Shown: positions 54,949 to 63,716, counted from the stretch's first letter. The stretch: DNA of 64,000 nucleotides from Streptomyces sp. 1222.5 (GCF_900105245.1 NZ_FNSZ01000001.1:8368001-8432000); one strand, 5' to 3'. The notes: generated by a model not told the origin, from the sequence alone. A program made the numbers and translations.

Positions 54949-55056
54949 ATGGCCGGGCAACTCGACGTCGCGGTCGGCAACATCCTCGGCGGTATCGCCA
55001 TCCAGACCGTCGTCCTGGCCGTGCTGGATGCGGCCGGAGTCCGCCCGCGCGCTCGT
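54949..55056 (+). pseudogene. possible Na+/Ca2+ exchanger remnant
   Basis: MAGQLDVAVGNILGGIAIQTVVLAVLDAAG resembles the alpha-repeat of cation exchangers (LAVGNILGGNAxx). Only about 36 codons remain, followed by a DUF4265-like frame in another phase. The evidence is weak. Confidence 0.3.
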
Positions 55057-55361
55057 ATCAGACCGACTCCGACGGGCTCCACTGGGCTGTCGGGCAGGTC
55101 AGCTCCTCCGGTAACTGCACGATCCGTGTTGTGCCCATACCTACTGGCCCCCTGGGCGAGAGCCCACAGGCGGTCCATCAGCGTTTTGCGCAGTTCGGGC
55201 TTGGAGGCGAGGTCTTCAGTGAGGGCTTCCCCATGGTGGCTTTCACCGTGCCAGCAGACGCGGACTTCGCCGGCATCAAGGCTCTTTTGCCACGGGGGCA
55301 GACGGAGGAGTGGTGGCACTACGAAGTCGGCTGCGGCACCAGCGAATGGTGGAGCGCCTGA
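55056..55361 (+). pseudogene. DUF4265 protein, N-terminally truncated
   Basis: The frame reads DGLHWAVGQVSSSGNCTIRVVPIP, then AVHQRFAQFGLGGEVFSEGFPMVAFTVPADAD, ending EEWWHYEVGCGTSEWWSA. This is the C-terminal two-thirds of a DUF4265 protein (VxxSGNSTxRV, WWxYExGC). The start is missing and it abuts another fragment. A GTG or ATA-type restart at about 55131 is unlikely. Confidence 0.45.
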
Positions 55362-55572
55362 TTTCTGCGGGAGCCTGCCGCCCTGCGCTTCGAGCCCTGC
55401 CTCCCACTCGAAAGGGGAGTGTGAGGTTGCGGGGCTCTAGCGGCGGCGGGCCGGCACAACCCCGCCCCCGCATCCTAAGGACGTTGGCTGGCCGGCCGCG
55501 CGCAGATCCTCACAACGCCTGCCGTGCCGAGTCCAAATCATGGCCGGCGCGCACCTTATAGCTGCCTCTTGT

Positions 55573-55747
55573 TCACCTTGGCCTGCTGGGGTCGGCCTGT
55601 CGGGCGGATTCCCGTGCGTCGTCCATGGCTTTGGCGACGTCCTCGTCCCGGCCCCGCCGCCGGTAGATCGCTGCGCTGCTCACGCCGATGGCGGCGGCGG
55701 CCGCGATGACGGTGGTGCCCGCTCAGTTCCTCGAGGAAGCGGGCCAC
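55573..55747 (-). pseudogene. HTH-type mobile-element protein fragment
   Basis: Leftward: VARFLEEL, then after a shift AGTTVIAAAAAIGVSSAAIYRRRGRDEDVAKAMDDARESA and a stop. The middle is a helix-turn-helix. Small HTH genes of this style lie in integrated plasmids or phages. Confidence 0.4.
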
Positions 55748-55792
55748 GCGCTGGGGAGTGAGCCGGATGACCCTGCTGGCCCCTCCTGGGGG

Positions 55793-56137
55793 TTAGGCGG
55801 CGCTGACCGCGTCGCATGCGGCGGCGAACGTCGGATCGTCTCGCCGCCATGCCCCCGCACCGGTGATACCGAGGATCAGCTCTGCCCGGCCGGGGGAGAG
55901 GCCGAGGGCCAGGAGGCGGAGGTAGTCGGCCCGCAGGGTGCGGCCGCGTTCCTCGAGGACGTCGGGATCCCGGCCGGCCAGAGCGATCGCCAGTCGCGTG
56001 TCGGTACGTGCCCTGGCCCACACAGCGCGCAGTTCGATGCCGAGTTCCGTGGCCGCAACATCCAGGTCCCGGCCGTGCCGCAGAGCGGTGATGAGTCGGT
56101 TGGCCTGGCGGCCGGTGAGCGGGACGGGGTCGGTCAT
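55793..56137 (-). CDS. hypothetical protein of a mobile-element type
   Basis: 114-aa helical protein: RQANRLITALRHGRDLDVAATELGIELRAVWARARTDTRLA, a helix-turn-helix-like segment, then DPDVLEERGRTLRADYLRLLALGL. No Cys and no signal. Clustered with the two neighbouring leftward genes, it looks like cargo of an integrated element, but no integrase or att site is visible. Confidence 0.5.
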   Translation of the reverse strand: MTDPVPLTGRQANRLITALRHGRDLDVAATELGIELRAVWARARTDTRLAIALAGRDPDVLEERGRTLRADYLRLLALGLSPGRAELILGITGAGAWRRDDPTFAAACDAVSAA

Positions 56138-56168
56138 GCCCGCACCCTACGGGCGCGACGTGCCGGTT

Positions 56169-56405
56169 CTAGAACAAGGTGTCAGTGTCCTCGGAGTCCT
56201 CGGTGGGTGGCGGAGCCGGCGTGCGGGGGCGGCGGGGCCGCGGCGGCTTCGGGTCCTTCCCGAACAGTGCTTGGGTCCCGCACTCGTCGGGCACGGCGGG
56301 CACCGGTCGGCACACGGCCGCGTCGACCAGGTCGAGCGGGGCGCAGTCGTCGAAGTCGGCGCGCTGCATACGGGTCCAGTCGCGGCCCTGAGGTGTGGCG
56401 CTCAC
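56169..56405 (-). CDS. hypothetical protein of a mobile-element type
   Basis: 78-aa acidic/Pro-rich protein: DWTRMQRADFDDCAPLDLVDAAVCRPVPAVPDECGTQALFG, then PKPPRPRRPRTPAPP and an acidic end. DFDDCAPLDL and DECGTQALF are seen in small actinobacterial element proteins, of unknown role. It lies 31 bases upstream of the 114-aa gene. Confidence 0.45.
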   Translation of the reverse strand: MSATPQGRDWTRMQRADFDDCAPLDLVDAAVCRPVPAVPDECGTQALFGKDPKPPRPRRPRTPAPPPTEDSEDTDTLF

Positions 56406-56528
56406 TCGCGGCCTCCTGTCTGCGCTCGGGGCCGGGGCGCGGGCGGCGCACCCGGCGGCACATGGATGTCCGGTGCCGTGCGGCGCTCGCGTCGCTGCTG
56501 TCGGCCAGTACGAACGAGCCCGGACGCC

Positions 56529-57611
56529 TCATCGCGCGTCCGGCTCACTCGGCGGGGCGATCCCCCTCTTGACGATCTTGCCGGTCGGCCCCTTGGGCAG
56601 TGTGTCCACGATCCATATCTTTCGCGGATACTTGTAGGCGGCGACCTGGCGCTTGAGGTACTCGCGCAGTTCCTCAGCCGTCGCTTGCGCGTCCGGCTTG
56701 AGAACGACCGCCGCCCCGACCTCCTCACCGAGATCGGCGTCGGGGAGGCCGATGACCGCGGCTTCGGCGACGGCAGGATGTTCGTACAGAACATCCTCGA
56801 CTTCGCGGGGGTACACGTTGTACCCGCCCCGAATGATCACGTCCTTCGTCCGTCCAACGATCCAGAAGTATCCGTCCTGGTCGATCCATCCGACGTCGCC
56901 GGTGTGCAACCAGCCGTCCCGGATCGTGCCGGCGGTCTCTTTCGGGCGCTGCCAGTACCGCTTCATCACGTTGTGCCCGCGGATCACGATCTCGCCGGTC
57001 TTTCCGTGCGCCACGTTCCTTCTGTCGTCATCGACCACCCGCATCTCGACGCCCGGGATCGGGGTCCCGACCGAACCCGGCCTGGGGCCGGCCTGCAGGG
57101 TGTTGAACGAGGCGACGGGTGAGGTCTCCGACAGTCCATACCCTTCGAGCACGACACAGTCGAACGCGGTTTCGAAGTCGTGCAGGACGTGGAGCGGCAT
57201 CGCCGCGCCACCGGCGAGAGCCACGCGCATCCGGGAGAAGTCGTGGGCGTCCCGGCCGGGCTGCCGCACCAGCCGGCCGTACACCGTCGGCACTCCGGCG
57301 AAGACCGTCACCGCGTGCTCGTCGAGGATTTCCAGTGCCTGGCCGGCGTCGAAGCGGGGCAGCAGAGTGAGGCAAGCGCCGGAGGTGACGGTGGCGTTGA
57401 GGGTGCATGTCTGCCCGAAGGCGTGGAACAGGGGCAGCCCACCAAAAATCACGTCATCGGCGGTGAGTTGGAACAGTTCGGTGGCCACGATGCGGCAGTT
57501 GCGGATGAGGTTGGCGTGGGTCAGTTCAGCGCCCTTCGGCTGACCGGTCGTACCCGAGGTGTAGAGAATCACGGCCGTGTCGTCCTCGTGCCGGTCGGTC
57601 AGGTCGCGCAC
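56529..57611 (-). pseudogene. fatty acyl-CoA ligase, N-terminally truncated
   Basis: 360 codons of an AMP-forming ligase. VILYTSGTTGQPKGAELTHAN is the P-loop A3 motif, VLEGYGLSETSPVASFN A5, and DGWLHTGDVGWIDQDGYF with GRTKDVIIRGGYNVYPREVE A7-A8; PKGPTGKIVKR gives the catalytic Lys region. The normal first about 160 residues are missing: the sequence runs directly into a MOSC gene at about 57610. AAGGGGA precedes the GTG at 57611, so a stub could be translated, but without the N-terminal part it is unlikely to be active. Confidence 0.7.
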
Positions 57612-57621
57612 GATGTTCCCC

Positions 57622-58002
57622 TTCGTTGCGGCTGACGACCTGCTTCAGCAATCCGTCCTGGAAGTTGTCGATCTGCAGGCAGGGATTGCGCAGGCCGGTG
57701 ACTTCCAGGACCGCGGAGTCGCCGATGCGCACCAACGTGCCGACCGGTAGGCCGAGTAGATCGATGCCGCATGTGGTGATGTTCTCGCCGAGTTCGCCGG
57801 GCGTCACGTCGAACCCTTCTTCGCCGACCTCGGCCAAGAGCTCTTCATGGATGAGGTGCACCTGGCGCAAATTCGGCTGGGTGGGATCCTGCGCGACACG
57901 TGAGCGGTGCTTGACTGTCACACCTGCATGTACGTCCCCCTCCACGCCGAGTCCGGTGAGCAGTCTGACGCTGTTCCGGTTGGGCTTGGCGAACGAGTAC
58001 TC
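57622..58002 (-). pseudogene. MOSC-domain protein, truncated at both ends
   Basis: SVRLLTGLGVEGDVHAGVTVKHRSR, DPTQPNLRQVHLIHEELLAEVGE, LGENITTCGIDLLGLPVGT and LRNPCLQIDNFQDGLLKQVVSRNE are the MOSC core with its conserved Cys (NPC). The C-terminal region (RRAGVMAVV..) is replaced by the acyl-CoA ligase frame, and no native start is visible. It is a deletion fusion. Confidence 0.65.
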
Positions 58003-58215
58003 TCTGGCCGCTCCTGCCTGCGTCGCGCCGGGCCGGAGCCACTGGCCCGCGATGAGCAGGCGGTAGCCGTAGTCGACGGTGTCCCGGGTCAGCAGGTCGG
58101 CATGGCGGCGGCGCCAGACTCCTGAGGTCAGGTCTGTGCCACCGAGCCCATCGTCACCGGCGTCCGCAGCTGCGGCGAGGGCAGCGGCACCGGCCAGGAC
58201 CAGGAAGAGCACGTT

Positions 58216-58853
58216 GTGCGACTGGGGGCATGGGTGAGTAATCAGCGGTCCAGAGACGCAGCTTTGTCACCCGAGCGGATCGAGCGGGTGGTGCCGGTGC
58301 ACGGCGAGGTGACGCAGTCGTTTCTGGCCAGGGCGGCAGCCCGGTACGGCATGCAGGTCAGGGAGCTGCTGTCGGCCGTGGCTGAGGTAGGCGGGGTGTC
58401 GAACGTCATGGGCCGGATGCGGCCGGACAGCGAGGTCTATCTCAGTGGGGAGGCACGGGATGGTGTCGCTGTGCTGTGCCGTGTCGCGCCGCATCACCTG
58501 GAGAGGGCATTGCCTGCTTGGGCCCAGGAGGAGCCGCGGCGGCGGGTGGGCGCAGGGCCGGCGGCGCAGTTCCATCACTCACCGGAAGTCGTCCTGCCGT
58601 GGGGGCCGGGCTGTCCTGGATGCGTGGTGCGGCGTACCGGGCGGCCGGAGGGTGTGCGGTGGTATGTAGGTCCGGCCCGCGGGTGTGCGGGGTGCACCGC
58701 GTGTGGTTGATGCAGGTGCCGGGCACGGCGGGCTGCGTGGTCGCGTTGCCCGGGGGCGGTGAGCTGTGGGTTCAGGCTCAGCAGTGGCATCGGAAGCTGT
58801 TGCGTCTGGGTGTGGTGGGTTGGGTGCCTTCCAGGTGGCTCGGGCGGAAGTAG
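58216..58853 (+). pseudogene. TniQ-like protein, frameshifted
   Basis: The frame reads VVPVHGEVTQSFLARAAARYGMQVRELLSAV, then GCPGCVVRRTGRPEGVRWYVGP; after a shift near 58670 it continues VCGVHRVWLMQVPG and AQQWHRKLLRLG. The order (N-terminal P-x-x-G-E-x-x-x-S-x-x-x-R, then CxxC, then a C-x-x-H-x-x-W) is TniQ-like, the protein that helps target Tn7-family transposition. No other transposition genes of that family are nearby. Confidence 0.4.
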
Positions 58854-58975
58854 AGGCGAATACCGCCGGTCAGGCAGCACACCGCTTCCTCGGCCTGCGG
58901 GTGCATCTCCCAGTGGTCGGCGTGAACGTCGGCGCCGGTCTCCACGCGGAACGTGGCGATCTGCCAGGCGCCCGA
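58830..58975 (-). pseudogene. cupin-domain fragment
   Basis: GAWQIATFRVETGADVHADHWEMHPQAEEAVCCLTGGIRLYFRP is one cupin barrel part (metal ligands H-x-x-x-W, E-x-E in HADHWEMHPQAEE). It lacks both the start and the second half and overlaps the 3' end of the TniQ-like remnant on the other strand. Confidence 0.4.
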
Positions 58976-59214
58976 ATCGCTGCTCGGCGGCGAGGCCGTG
59001 CGCAACCACCTTACGCGCCGTCCAGCGGATGGCTGTGCCCTGCAACATCCGGGTGCAACAGAGGCCGTCTTGCAGGACTGACCTGCGGCAACACCCCACG
59101 CGGCCCGGGTCTGGGCGCGCGTTGCACCCCGCGGTGCCGTCCGCGGCCGGGGCCGAGCCAGCCTGCACGGCCTTGCCCCCAGGGGCTTCTCGCACGGCCC
59201 TCGCCGGCGGAGTC

Positions 59215-59505
59215 TCACATGAACCAGAACGGCATGAAGAGAACGAAGGGGTAGGTGAACGCGATCGCGCCGAGGACGGTCCCGGTGACCGCGAGCCACA
59301 TGCGGCCGATGCCGTTCCGGGCGTAGTGGACGCCCGTGAGGCCGAGGACGACGGCGAGCCCGCCAGCGATGAGCATCACGGGGAACAGGGCCAGGGTGAG
59401 CCAGGGGAGCAGGCCCGTCGCGGCCCCGAGACCGAGGAAGAACGAGGTGGGGCCGAGGGCGACGGCGGGTGTGTCGTCCTGGCCGGGCGTGGAGTGGGCA
59501 GGCAT
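59215..59505 (-). CDS. small membrane protein (DUF4190-like)
   Basis: 96-aa protein. After a short polar N-terminus there are three membrane helices: FFLGLGAATGLLPWLTLALF, VMLIAGGLAVVLGLTGVHYARNG and MWLAVTGTVLGAIAFTYPFVLF. ARNGIGR between helices 2 and 3 is typical of DUF4190-like proteins. The ATG follows GGGGGA. Twin palindromic operators lie just upstream (59520..59548), so it is likely repressed by a TetR-type protein. Confidence 0.65.
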   Translation of the reverse strand: MPAHSTPGQDDTPAVALGPTSFFLGLGAATGLLPWLTLALFPVMLIAGGLAVVLGLTGVHYARNGIGRMWLAVTGTVLGAIAFTYPFVLFMPFWFM

Positions 59506-59519
59506 AGGATCCCCCTGTT

Positions 59520-59548
59520 TTGAACGTGTTCAAGTTGAACGCGTTCAA
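59520..59548. promoter_or_regulatory. twin palindromic operators
   Basis: TTGAACGTGTTCAA and TTGAACGCGTTCAA, each with perfect 6-bp arms (the second a perfect 14-bp palindrome), one base apart. They lie 15 bases upstream of the ATG of the small membrane protein gene. The form suggests two TetR-family dimers. No regulator gene is adjacent. Confidence 0.75.
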
Positions 59549-59906
59549 TACTATCCCCGATCACGGCGAGAGGTGTCCGGTCGCGGGAAGGTATGCGGGA
59601 GACTAGGACTTCTGCCTTGCAGGCAAAGAAGCGTCTACTGCCTCACCGCCCGGTCCCTCGTCGACCGGGCGGTGAGAGAGTGCTCGCATGTGGCGGCCGA
59701 TACAGCCCACCGAGGCGCTCGCACCGAACCCCCGCTGACGACATCTGGCGATCTTGGAGCGCACCCCGCGCGGCGATGACACCGCGGCATCCTCGGGACA
59801 GTTGGGCCCCTGCGCCGGCCCCTGTCCCGGCGACGCGCGGGCCGCGGCATGAAGGCCCCGATCGCGCAGACGCCGTCCTCCCGGCCGTTGTCCGAGCCAG
59901 AACGGA
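59549..59906. other. gap without supported gene
   Basis: It holds the right side of the operator region and no convincing gene; a leftward frame at 59603..59950 lacks a start signal. Confidence 0.4.
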
Positions 59907-60520
59907 TCATCCGCTTCGACGGCGGCCGCCTCGTACAGCCGACGCCTCACTCACGGTCCTCGGCAGGCTTCCGAGGGGCGGCCACTCACCTGCGGGATCC
60001 AGCCGACGGGCAAGGTCGTAGGCGGTGGCGCCTGTGCGGTCCCCGACGTGGGCCCCGACGATGTCGAGACGGCCGCCGGTGATCGAGGAGGTCACCAAGG
60101 AGTTGCCCCACAGCTTGCCGTCGATGATGATGGCGAATCCGCTGCGTGGGGCCGGAGCGTCCGCGAGGGAGCCGGTGAGGGCGGCGAAGCGGGTCCGGTC
60201 GGCAGGGCTGAGGGTTACCTCAACCTGCCAGGTGCCGTCAGCGGTGCTCTTCTCGGCCTTCGCGGAGGCGACACGGACGTCGGTCATGCCTCTGGCCTGG
60301 TCGACATGGACACAGAACGCCGGTCGGGTCGCTGCTGCGGGCACGGTGCAGCCGCCGCTGCCCTGGGCGGGGGGGTGCTCCACGGACGAGGTGACCGGCA
60401 GGAGGGAGACCGGGGCCGACTTGCCGCTGCCGTCCCCTGTGGCGGACTGAACCACGTGCGCGCGCGAGGGCGCGCCGTCTGTGAGGGCTACCCAGGCGGT
60501 GCCGACCACGGCGGCGACTA
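59907..60520 (-). pseudogene. SecD-P1-like protein, 3' part, split by a transposon
   Basis: Leftward frame: GLVAAVVGTAWVALTDG (a membrane helix) begins at the transposon edge, followed by CTVPAAATRPAFCVHVDQARG, then the fold WQVEVTLSPADRTRFAALTG, GFAIIIDGKLWGNS and GGRLDIVG. That mirrors the paralogue at 2238..3245 (NEFAIVVDGGVV). The native N-terminal part, reading ARLAGLADGALRAARRRQRLARAGFG, is on the other side of the element at 62284 onward. Removing 60521..62283 and one TA joins the two exactly. The current frame instead draws its N-terminus from transposon DNA, up to 60671. Confidence 0.75.
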
Positions 60521-60536
60521 GGGCCTGTTGCGAAAG
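60521..60536. repeat. left terminal inverted repeat
   Basis: GGGCCTGTTGCGAAAG, preceded by CTA. Confidence 0.85.
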
Positions 60537-60694
60537 CAACGGACGACTGGGCTCGACTGCCAAAGCAGACCTCTCTGGGAGAAGCCGACGGCCAGGGGGG
60601 CGCTGGGGAGCGCGGCCGTTCAAAAATTCCCGTCTTCCGCTGGGGCGCGGGGATAGCCTCGGCGCTGTCATCGTCCAACGGGAGGGGTAGGGGT

Positions 60695-61342
60695 ATGCAA
60701 GGACAGGGCTGGATCGAACGTACGGGAGAGCTGTTCGAAGCGGCGATGTTCGGCGGGGACACGTCCGCGCTGGACCGGTCCGACGACGTACTGGACGCGG
60801 TCGAGGCGCCGCTTTCCATGGCGCGGGGCAAGGTACTGCACGTCCGCTTCCTGAACGACCGCGAGGAGAACAGCGAGGAACTGGTGCTGTTCGAGCGCGC
60901 GGCCGAGTTGTACGAGCGTCTAGGGGACGCGTCGGGTGAGGCGGACGCGTTGTTCTGGGTTGGTTGCTGGCATCAGGTGGTCAAGGGCGACGGCGCCACC
61001 GGCAGGCCATACTTCGAGCGGTCGTACGCGCTGGCGAAATCCGTCGACGACCGGATGACGATGTCGTATGAGATTCGCCACCTGGGCTTCGCAGACAAGG
61101 ACGCAGGTCACTTCGATCAGGCCCGCGAGCGGTTGACCGAATCGGTGACACTGCGTCGGGAGATCGGTTTCAGGCCCGGGGAAGCGGCCGGCCTGGTGGC
61201 GCTGGCCTACCTCGCGTCCGAAACCGGCGACCCATCGGCGGCGTTCCACCACCTCGACGAGGCCCAGTCGGTGGCCGAGAGCTGTGGTGCCAAGGCCGTG
61301 TTGGGGTGGATCGACCAAGCCCGCACACTCATCCGCTCCTAG
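60695..61342 (+). CDS. TPR-repeat protein, passenger of the IS5-like element
   Basis: 215-aa helical protein. Repeats include ELVLFERAAELYERLGDASGEADALFWVGCW, YFERSYALAKSVDDRMTMSYEIRHLGF and ARERLTESVTLRREIGFRPGEAAGLVALAYLA, which fit tetratricopeptide pairs. The ATG follows a strong GGGAGGGG. It lies between the left inverted end and the transposase, convergent with the latter and only 21 bases away. Its own function is unknown; TPR proteins bind partners, and homologues occur in Streptomyces genomes as orphan hypothetical genes. Confidence 0.8.
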   Translation: MQGQGWIERTGELFEAAMFGGDTSALDRSDDVLDAVEAPLSMARGKVLHVRFLNDREENSEELVLFERAAELYERLGDASGEADALFWVGCWHQVVKGDGATGRPYFERSYALAKSVDDRMTMSYEIRHLGFADKDAGHFDQARERLTESVTLRREIGFRPGEAAGLVALAYLASETGDPSAAFHHLDEAQSVAESCGAKAVLGWIDQARTLIRS

Positions 61343-61363
61343 CATCTGGCAGGAAACTGCTGG

Positions 61364-62238
61364 TCATAGCCACTCGTTGAGAACTGCGACCAGCACGGTC
61401 GCCTCGTAGCGGACGGCGAGCTTGTCGTACCTCGTGGTCACGGCCCGATGGCGCTTGAGGCGATTGATCCCGCACTCGACGGCATGACGTTCGCGGTAAT
61501 CGGTCTTGTCGAACATTGGCGGCCGACCGCCTCGGGAGCCGAGCTTCTGACGGTTCCGGACGCGGTCCGCCGGGACTGCGAGGGTCGCCTTGATTCCGCG
61601 TCTCCGCAGGTAGGACCGGTTATTGCGGGAGTCGTACGCCTTATCGGCACGCACCCGGTCCGGGCGCCTGCGGGGTCGGCCCCGACCGAGCCGGGGCACC
61701 CGGATCGCTTCCAGGACTGGTTCGAACTGTGGCGAGTCACCCCGCTGACCGGCTGTGATCACGACCGACAGTGGCTTCTGTCCCTGCTCGATGGCAAGGT
61801 GGATCTTTGTGCTCAGCCCGCCCCAGGAGCGTCCGAGACCGTGCTCGGCCGGCTCGACGGCGATGCCGCCGGGCGGCTCCTTTTGAAGGTCCCCCTTTTT
61901 GCCGCCCCAGCGGCGTGCTGGTGGGCCCGGCAGACGGTCGAGTCGACGTTCACGTCCCAGGTGATCAGGCCTTTGACATCCGCCTCGGCCTGGAGCTGGG
62001 TGACGATCCTGGCCCAGGTGCCATCCCGCTGCCAGCGACGGAATAGGCCATAGACCCGGTCCCAGGGCCCGTAGCGTTCCGGCACGTCGCGCCAGGGGGC
62101 ACCGGTCCGGGTCCGCCACCGTATGCCGTCTATGAGCTGCCGCCGCGTCCACACCGGCGGACGGCCCGGCTTGATGCCCTGCGGCAACAGCGGCTCCAGC
62201 CGGGCCCACTGCCCGTTCGTCAGATCACCACGTCCCAC
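61364..62238 (-). CDS. IS5-family (IS427-like) transposase, programmed frameshift
   Basis: Two overlapping frames encode one DDE transposase. The first (from 62238) reads MGRGDLTNGQWARLEPLLP, GRPPVWTRRQLIDGIRWR and VNVDSTVCRAHQH, with the first catalytic Asp. At A5G5 (61891..61900, bottom strand), the frame shifts: the second frame reads GGKKGDLQKEPP, GGLSTKIHLAIEQGQ, RADKAYDSRNN (second Asp) and ERHAVECGINRLKRHR (catalytic Glu). The order and the slippery run are usual for two-frame IS5-group elements. It cuts and pastes the element. Confidence 0.85.
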
Positions 62239-62267
62239 AGGGCGTGATCATCTACGGCCAAGATCCA

Positions 62268-62283
62268 CTTTCACAACAGACCC
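62268..62283. repeat. right terminal inverted repeat
   Basis: CTTTCACAACAGACCC, inverted match (14 of 16) to 60521..60536, followed by TAG. Confidence 0.85.
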
Positions 62284-62771
62284 TAGGCCGAACCCGGCGC
62301 GCGCCAGCCGCTGCCGACGTCGGGCGGCCCGCAACGCGCCGTCGGCCAGGCCGGCCAGACGGGCACTGTGGAGGTGGTGGAGGAGGCCGGCGGTCCTGCC
62401 TCGGGCAGGGTGGTGCGGAGCGAGGTGAGGGCCTTATGGGTCTGGCTGCGGACCGTTCCCTGGGCGACGCCCAGGATCGCGGCGATCTCGTCGTCCGGGC
62501 GGTCCTCGACGTAGCGCAGCACGATCGACAACGGTGTCGGCCCAGTCGGCGACCTGCCCGGACGGCTGGTCCGGCAGGGTGTCCGTGACCGTCTCCCGTC
62601 CCCAGCTGAGGAGCCGAAAGCGATCCACCTGGGGGGAGAGCCCGGCGCACATAGATCTCCGGCTGCTCCCGGTCACGCAGCTTCGACCTGTTCCCAGTCC
62701 CCGGTCAGCAAGTAGGCCGTGTGCAGCAGCGATCTGGACCGCGCCGCCAGTCGTTCCTCTTCGGCGTTCAA
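62283..62771 (-). pseudogene. SigE-family sigma factor, decayed
   Basis: It starts TTG (LNAEEERLAARSRSLLHTAYLLTGDWEQ, with GGAGGG upstream), then loses frame: most of regions 2 and 3 is missing or shifted. Region 4 survives in another frame: SIVLRYVEDRPDDEIAAILGVAQGTVRSQTHKALTSLRTTLPEAG. Its 3' end overlaps, in another frame, the beginning of the SecD-P1-like gene. The transposon is inserted at the TA of its TAG stop. Confidence 0.65.
62284..62400 (-). pseudogene. SecD-P1-like protein, 5' part, split by the transposon
   Basis: Leftward frame: SARLAGLADGALRAARRRQ and RLARAGFG end exactly at the TA where the element inserts; they continue GLVAAVV on the far side (60520 down). This is the cytoplasmic N-terminus before the membrane helix. 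It overlaps the sigma gene 3' end, as in other SigE-type pairs. The exact start is not resolved. Confidence 0.55.
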
Positions 62772-63425
62772 TGCGCCCTCCCTCGTTCCCCTGTACAGAC
62801 GAGTGGGAAAGAGGCGGTTCCAGGTGTGTTGACGGCAGTGGCCGCGTTCACCGGTCGGCTGCCTGAGCGGTCCTGCCCGGAGGCGATTCGGTGCCGGAAG
62901 ACGTCTCGGGTCGGAGGACCGGCGGACGCGGTGCGGGCCACCACGTGACAATCGATCCATCACGCCAGGCGGGTGATCCGCTACCTCCCTGTGCCTATGG
63001 ACACCGGGCGTCGTCGGTGCTGCCGGGCGCGGCGGTGAACCCGAACCGGGCGCGGGTGTCGATCATCAGGCCCGCGCTCGTGGCCGCCTCACTTCAGGCC
63101 TGCTCCCGATGCGGGGCTGCCGGCGAGGCCGGGAGGCGTGACCAGACGCCGGGGGGTGCGCCGCCATCTTCACGTAGGCGGCTCGGCCGCCGGATCCTGC
63201 CGAGCCGGACGATGCCTGGACCGTGTCGTCGGCTCGCTCGAACGGTACGGGCACTACCCGTAGCTGCATGGACCGCGCCCACGCAGAGGTCGGGTGCAGA
63301 AATGGCCCGCCCCACGGGTCGGGGCGGGCCGCTGACGGCAGTTGCACCCCGCTGCAACGAAGGAATCAGCAAGGTGGTCCCGTCCGCGGTTTACCAGGCC
63401 GCGACACTGCCAGGTGTTGTCCGGG
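62772..63425. other. 650-base gap without supported gene
   Basis: No domain was recognised in any frame; several Arg/Gly-rich open frames are random-looking. It is the upstream side of the broken sigma gene and the downstream side of the small membrane-protein gene. Confidence 0.45.
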
Positions 63426-63716
63426 TCAGCCGGCGAGAATGAGTTGCCCTCCGAGCCAGAGGAGCGCGCAGTGGAGCGGAACGCAGGCAGACCATCCTCG
63501 AGCGTTCCGCGGACCGTAGCGGACCACGTGGACCCACCCCACGAGCGTCAGCAATGCTGCAAGGCCCCACAGGATCCACGCGCACACCAGCCACGGTGTC
63601 GAAAGACCGGTGAAGATGCGCAGCGCGGCGACCGGGATCAGCACGATGAGCGGCATACCCCAAGTCCCCTCAGTGACCTGGGATGCAACAACCTGGCCCT
63701 GGGCGTTTTCCATCAT
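63426..63716 (-). CDS. small multispanning membrane protein
   Basis: 96-aa protein. After MMENAQGQVVASQVTEG there are three membrane helices: TWGMPLIVLIPVAALRIFTGL, LVCAWILWGLAALLTLVGWV and CALLWLGGQLILAG, with PRNARGW as a basic loop. It follows AAGGGA. It lies just downstream of a peptide gene and a strong hairpin, the arrangement of bacteriocin immunity genes, but no immunity family was recognised. Confidence 0.6.
   Translation of the reverse strand: MMENAQGQVVASQVTEGTWGMPLIVLIPVAALRIFTGLSTPWLVCAWILWGLAALLTLVGWVHVVRYGPRNARGWSACVPLHCALLWLGGQLILAG

Larger units (their letters stand above)
60521..62283. mobile_element. 1763-bp IS5-like element carrying a TPR gene
   Basis: Ends are GGGCCTGTTGCGAAAG (left) and, reversed, GGGTCTGTTGTGAAAG (right), 14 of 16 matching. 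TA flanks both sides (duplicated target). It contains a frameshifted transposase (61364..62238, leftward) and a TPR gene (60695..61342, rightward). Removing it restores a continuous SecD-P1-like reading frame, so the insertion is well supported. No second inverted end was found near 61343..61363. Confidence 0.85.

Noticed and set aside
59603..59950. Leftward open frame next to the SecD-P1-like remnant
   Set aside because: No start signal or domain; it overlaps the end of the remnant.
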